From positions 1 through 5,434 of the forward strand of contig VFKY01000230.1 in the NCBI GenBank assembly GCA_009885275.1: a stretch of 5,434 bases of DNA. The letters run 5' to 3'. This stretch comes from Verrucomicrobiota bacterium. GTDB taxonomy: Bacteria > Verrucomicrobiota > Verrucomicrobiia > Verrucomicrobiales > Verrucomicrobiaceae. A model generated the notes under the pieces. That model worked only from the letters and a program-made list of their open reading frames with translations. It was not told where the DNA came from and searched no databases. The position numbers and the translations under genes are program-made. This document shows, one piece after another, positions 4,259 to 5,434 of the stretch (its first letter is position 1; each line of letters opens with the position of its first letter).

Positions 4259-5434
4259 CTAGTCACGTGAAAGCGTCATGACACATTCCAGATGTCGCGT
4301 TTGCGGAAAAAGATCGAAGGGCTGGACTTTGATTAAGGAGTAACCGGCTTCGATAAACTTGACCAGGTCACGCATCTGTGTGGCGGGATTGCAGGAGACA
4401 TAGACCACTGTCTTCGGTGAGAAGGCGAAGAGTTGCTGGAGAAAGCTGTCGCCACATCCGGCACGTGGGGGATCGACAATGACCGCAGTCTCCGCTGCCG
4501 GATAGGTCATACCCTCGAAAATATGTTCAGCACTTCCGGCGGTGAACTGGGCATTGGTGATCTGATTGATCTCGGCGTTGTGTTTTGCTTTGACGATGGC
4601 GCTCTCGGAAATCTCAATGCCGGTGACCTGCTCAAAATACCTAGCGCAGGTTAATGCAAACAAACCGCTGCCACAGTAGGCATCAATGAGATATCGCGCT
4701 CCTGATGCCGTGGCTTCTTGTCCTACATGCTGGACGAAAGCGGGAAGGATGAAGGGATTGTTCTGAAAAAAATCACCCGCTTGAAATTCAAAGCGCACAC
4801 CGTCCACGACCTCGATGGCTATTTCAGAGGATTGGGTAAGAACATTGCCCTGCGAGGCACGCATCAGCAGTGTCGCGGCACGTTTGTATCGGCTCGCATT
4901 GGCCCGTGTCTCATCGCGTAGGGAAGGAAGTCGCGCATTTAGCTCATCCATCGCGATATCACAATGCGCCATGTCGATGATTCGATATCGGCTGCTGTCA
5001 GCGAGAAATCCGATCTCAGTGATGGCTCCGTCTCGCGGTTGAGCGAAGTGCGGAGTGATCTTAGAGCGATACCCGTATTCACGGGGAGAGGGGATTACTG
5101 GTTCAACGGCATGTTCGATCTTTGCCATGTGGTGAAGCAATTCCGTCACCTGCTGACGTTTCCACGCGACCTGATCTTCATAGCGCATGTTCTGATACTG
5201 ACAGCCGCCGCATTGACCGAAGAGGGGACAGCGCGGTTCCACACGGGTGGGCGACGGTTCGAGCACCTGAATGAGATCGGCTTCACTGTAGTTCTTATGG
5301 TTGCGATGCACCCGGGCGATGACTTTTTCATTGGGCAATGCAAAAGGAATCATCACGACCCAGCCATCGACACGGGCAAGGCCATGACCGAGATTGGTCA
5401 GCGTCTCAATTTGTAACGTGAGTTCCTGGTGATA
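4259..5434 (-). CDS. rlmD: RlmD-like 23S rRNA uracil-C5 methyltransferase, 5' end outside window
   Basis: This iron-sulfur methyltransferase transfers a methyl group from SAM to C5 of a uracil in 23S rRNA (U1939 in E. coli RlmD). The 391 codons in the window begin inside the TRAM RNA-binding domain (LTNLGHGLARVDGWVVMIPFALP, about 12-34 of the fragment, given in two overlapping strands). They continue with the 4Fe-4S ligands C69, C75, C78 (CPLFGQCGGC) and C158. The SAM motif DAYCGSGLFAL (251-261), VDPPRAG (320-326), nucleophile C348 in YVSCNP, and the probable general base E383 near the C-terminus complete the fold. All key residues are intact. A GTG at 5356 is available, but starting there would cut the TRAM domain in half. 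The frame stays open to 5434, so the true start lies beyond the edge. RlmCD or TrmA-family specificity on another uracil is possible. Confidence 0.9.
   Translation of the reverse strand, partial: YHQELTLQIETLTNLGHGLARVDGWVVMIPFALPNEKVIARVHRNHKNYSEADLIQVLEPSPTRVEPRCPLFGQCGGCQYQNMRYEDQVAWKRQQVTELLHHMAKIEHAVEPVIPSPREYGYRSKITPHFAQPRDGAITEIGFLADSSRYRIIDMAHCDIAMDELNARLPSLRDETRANASRYKRAATLLMRASQGNVLTQSSEIAIEVVDGVRFEFQAGDFFQNNPFILPAFVQHVGQEATASGARYLIDAYCGSGLFALTCARYFEQVTGIEISESAIVKAKHNAEINQITNAQFTAGSAEHIFEGMTYPAAETAVIVDPPRAGCGDSFLQQLFAFSPKTVVYVSCNPATQMRDLVKFIEAGYSLIKVQPFDLFPQTRHLECVMTLSRD

Noticed and set aside
4964..5416. Plus-strand frame of 150 codons opposite the rlmD-like gene.
   Set aside because: It is antisense to a conserved coding region with all its catalytic motifs, and the translation shows no family features.
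1..5434. CRISPR arrays, tRNA or rRNA genes, insertion sequences, integrase or attachment sites.
   Set aside because: I found no regularly spaced repeats, no cloverleaf or rRNA-like sequence and no transposase or integrase reading frame on either strand.

Overview
The window reads as chromosomal DNA of a free-living Gram-negative-type bacterium of moderate GC. A Verrucomicrobiota (Verrucomicrobiae-like) origin is my best inference. It rests on the style of HisI, the cysteine-poor delta-prime-like clamp-loader protein and the MauE/DoxX-like neighbour, plus short GC-rich dyad repeats of a kind I associate with that phylum. No rRNA, tRNA or other taxonomic marker is present, so this is not secure.

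Layout. Positions 1-1525 form an accessory-looking stretch with everything on the minus strand: a small two-helix membrane protein (64-300), a type II toxin-antitoxin pair (ParE/RelE-like toxin 349-657; Phd/YefM-like antitoxin 645-902) with a clear operator/promoter (905-937), and two decayed genes that overlap. These are the C-terminal half of a SAM-dependent methyltransferase (951-1283) and a membrane-anchored zinc-ribbon protein (frame 1163-1525) interrupted by two stop codons near its 5' end. Next come a small lipoprotein (1595-2014), a non-coding gap with a perfect 8-bp-stem hairpin (2129-2147), and hisI (2181-2606), all on the minus strand.

A divergent intergenic region (2607-2715) separates hisI from a plus-strand pair: a DNA polymerase III delta-prime-like protein (holB-like, 2716-3696) and, 12 nt later, a four-helix MauE/DoxX-like membrane protein (3709-4131). 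A REP-like doublet (4136-4225) fills the gap to the convergent rlmD-like gene and also has the form of a terminator. The rlmD-like 23S rRNA uracil-C5 methyltransferase gene (4259 to the window edge) is read inward from the right edge. Its reading frame and TRAM domain continue through 5434, so its true start lies outside the window.

How they fit together: hisI, holB-like and rlmD-like are ordinary core functions (histidine synthesis, replication, rRNA modification). Nothing in the window ties them into one pathway. The left third is the variable part, where a toxin-antitoxin module sits beside gene debris. I see no convincing new multi-gene system. The most notable points are the toxin-antitoxin promoter predicted to give a leaderless mRNA, the twice-interrupted zinc-ribbon gene hidden in a frame without a start codon, and the REP doublet whose arms pair best as plus-strand RNA.
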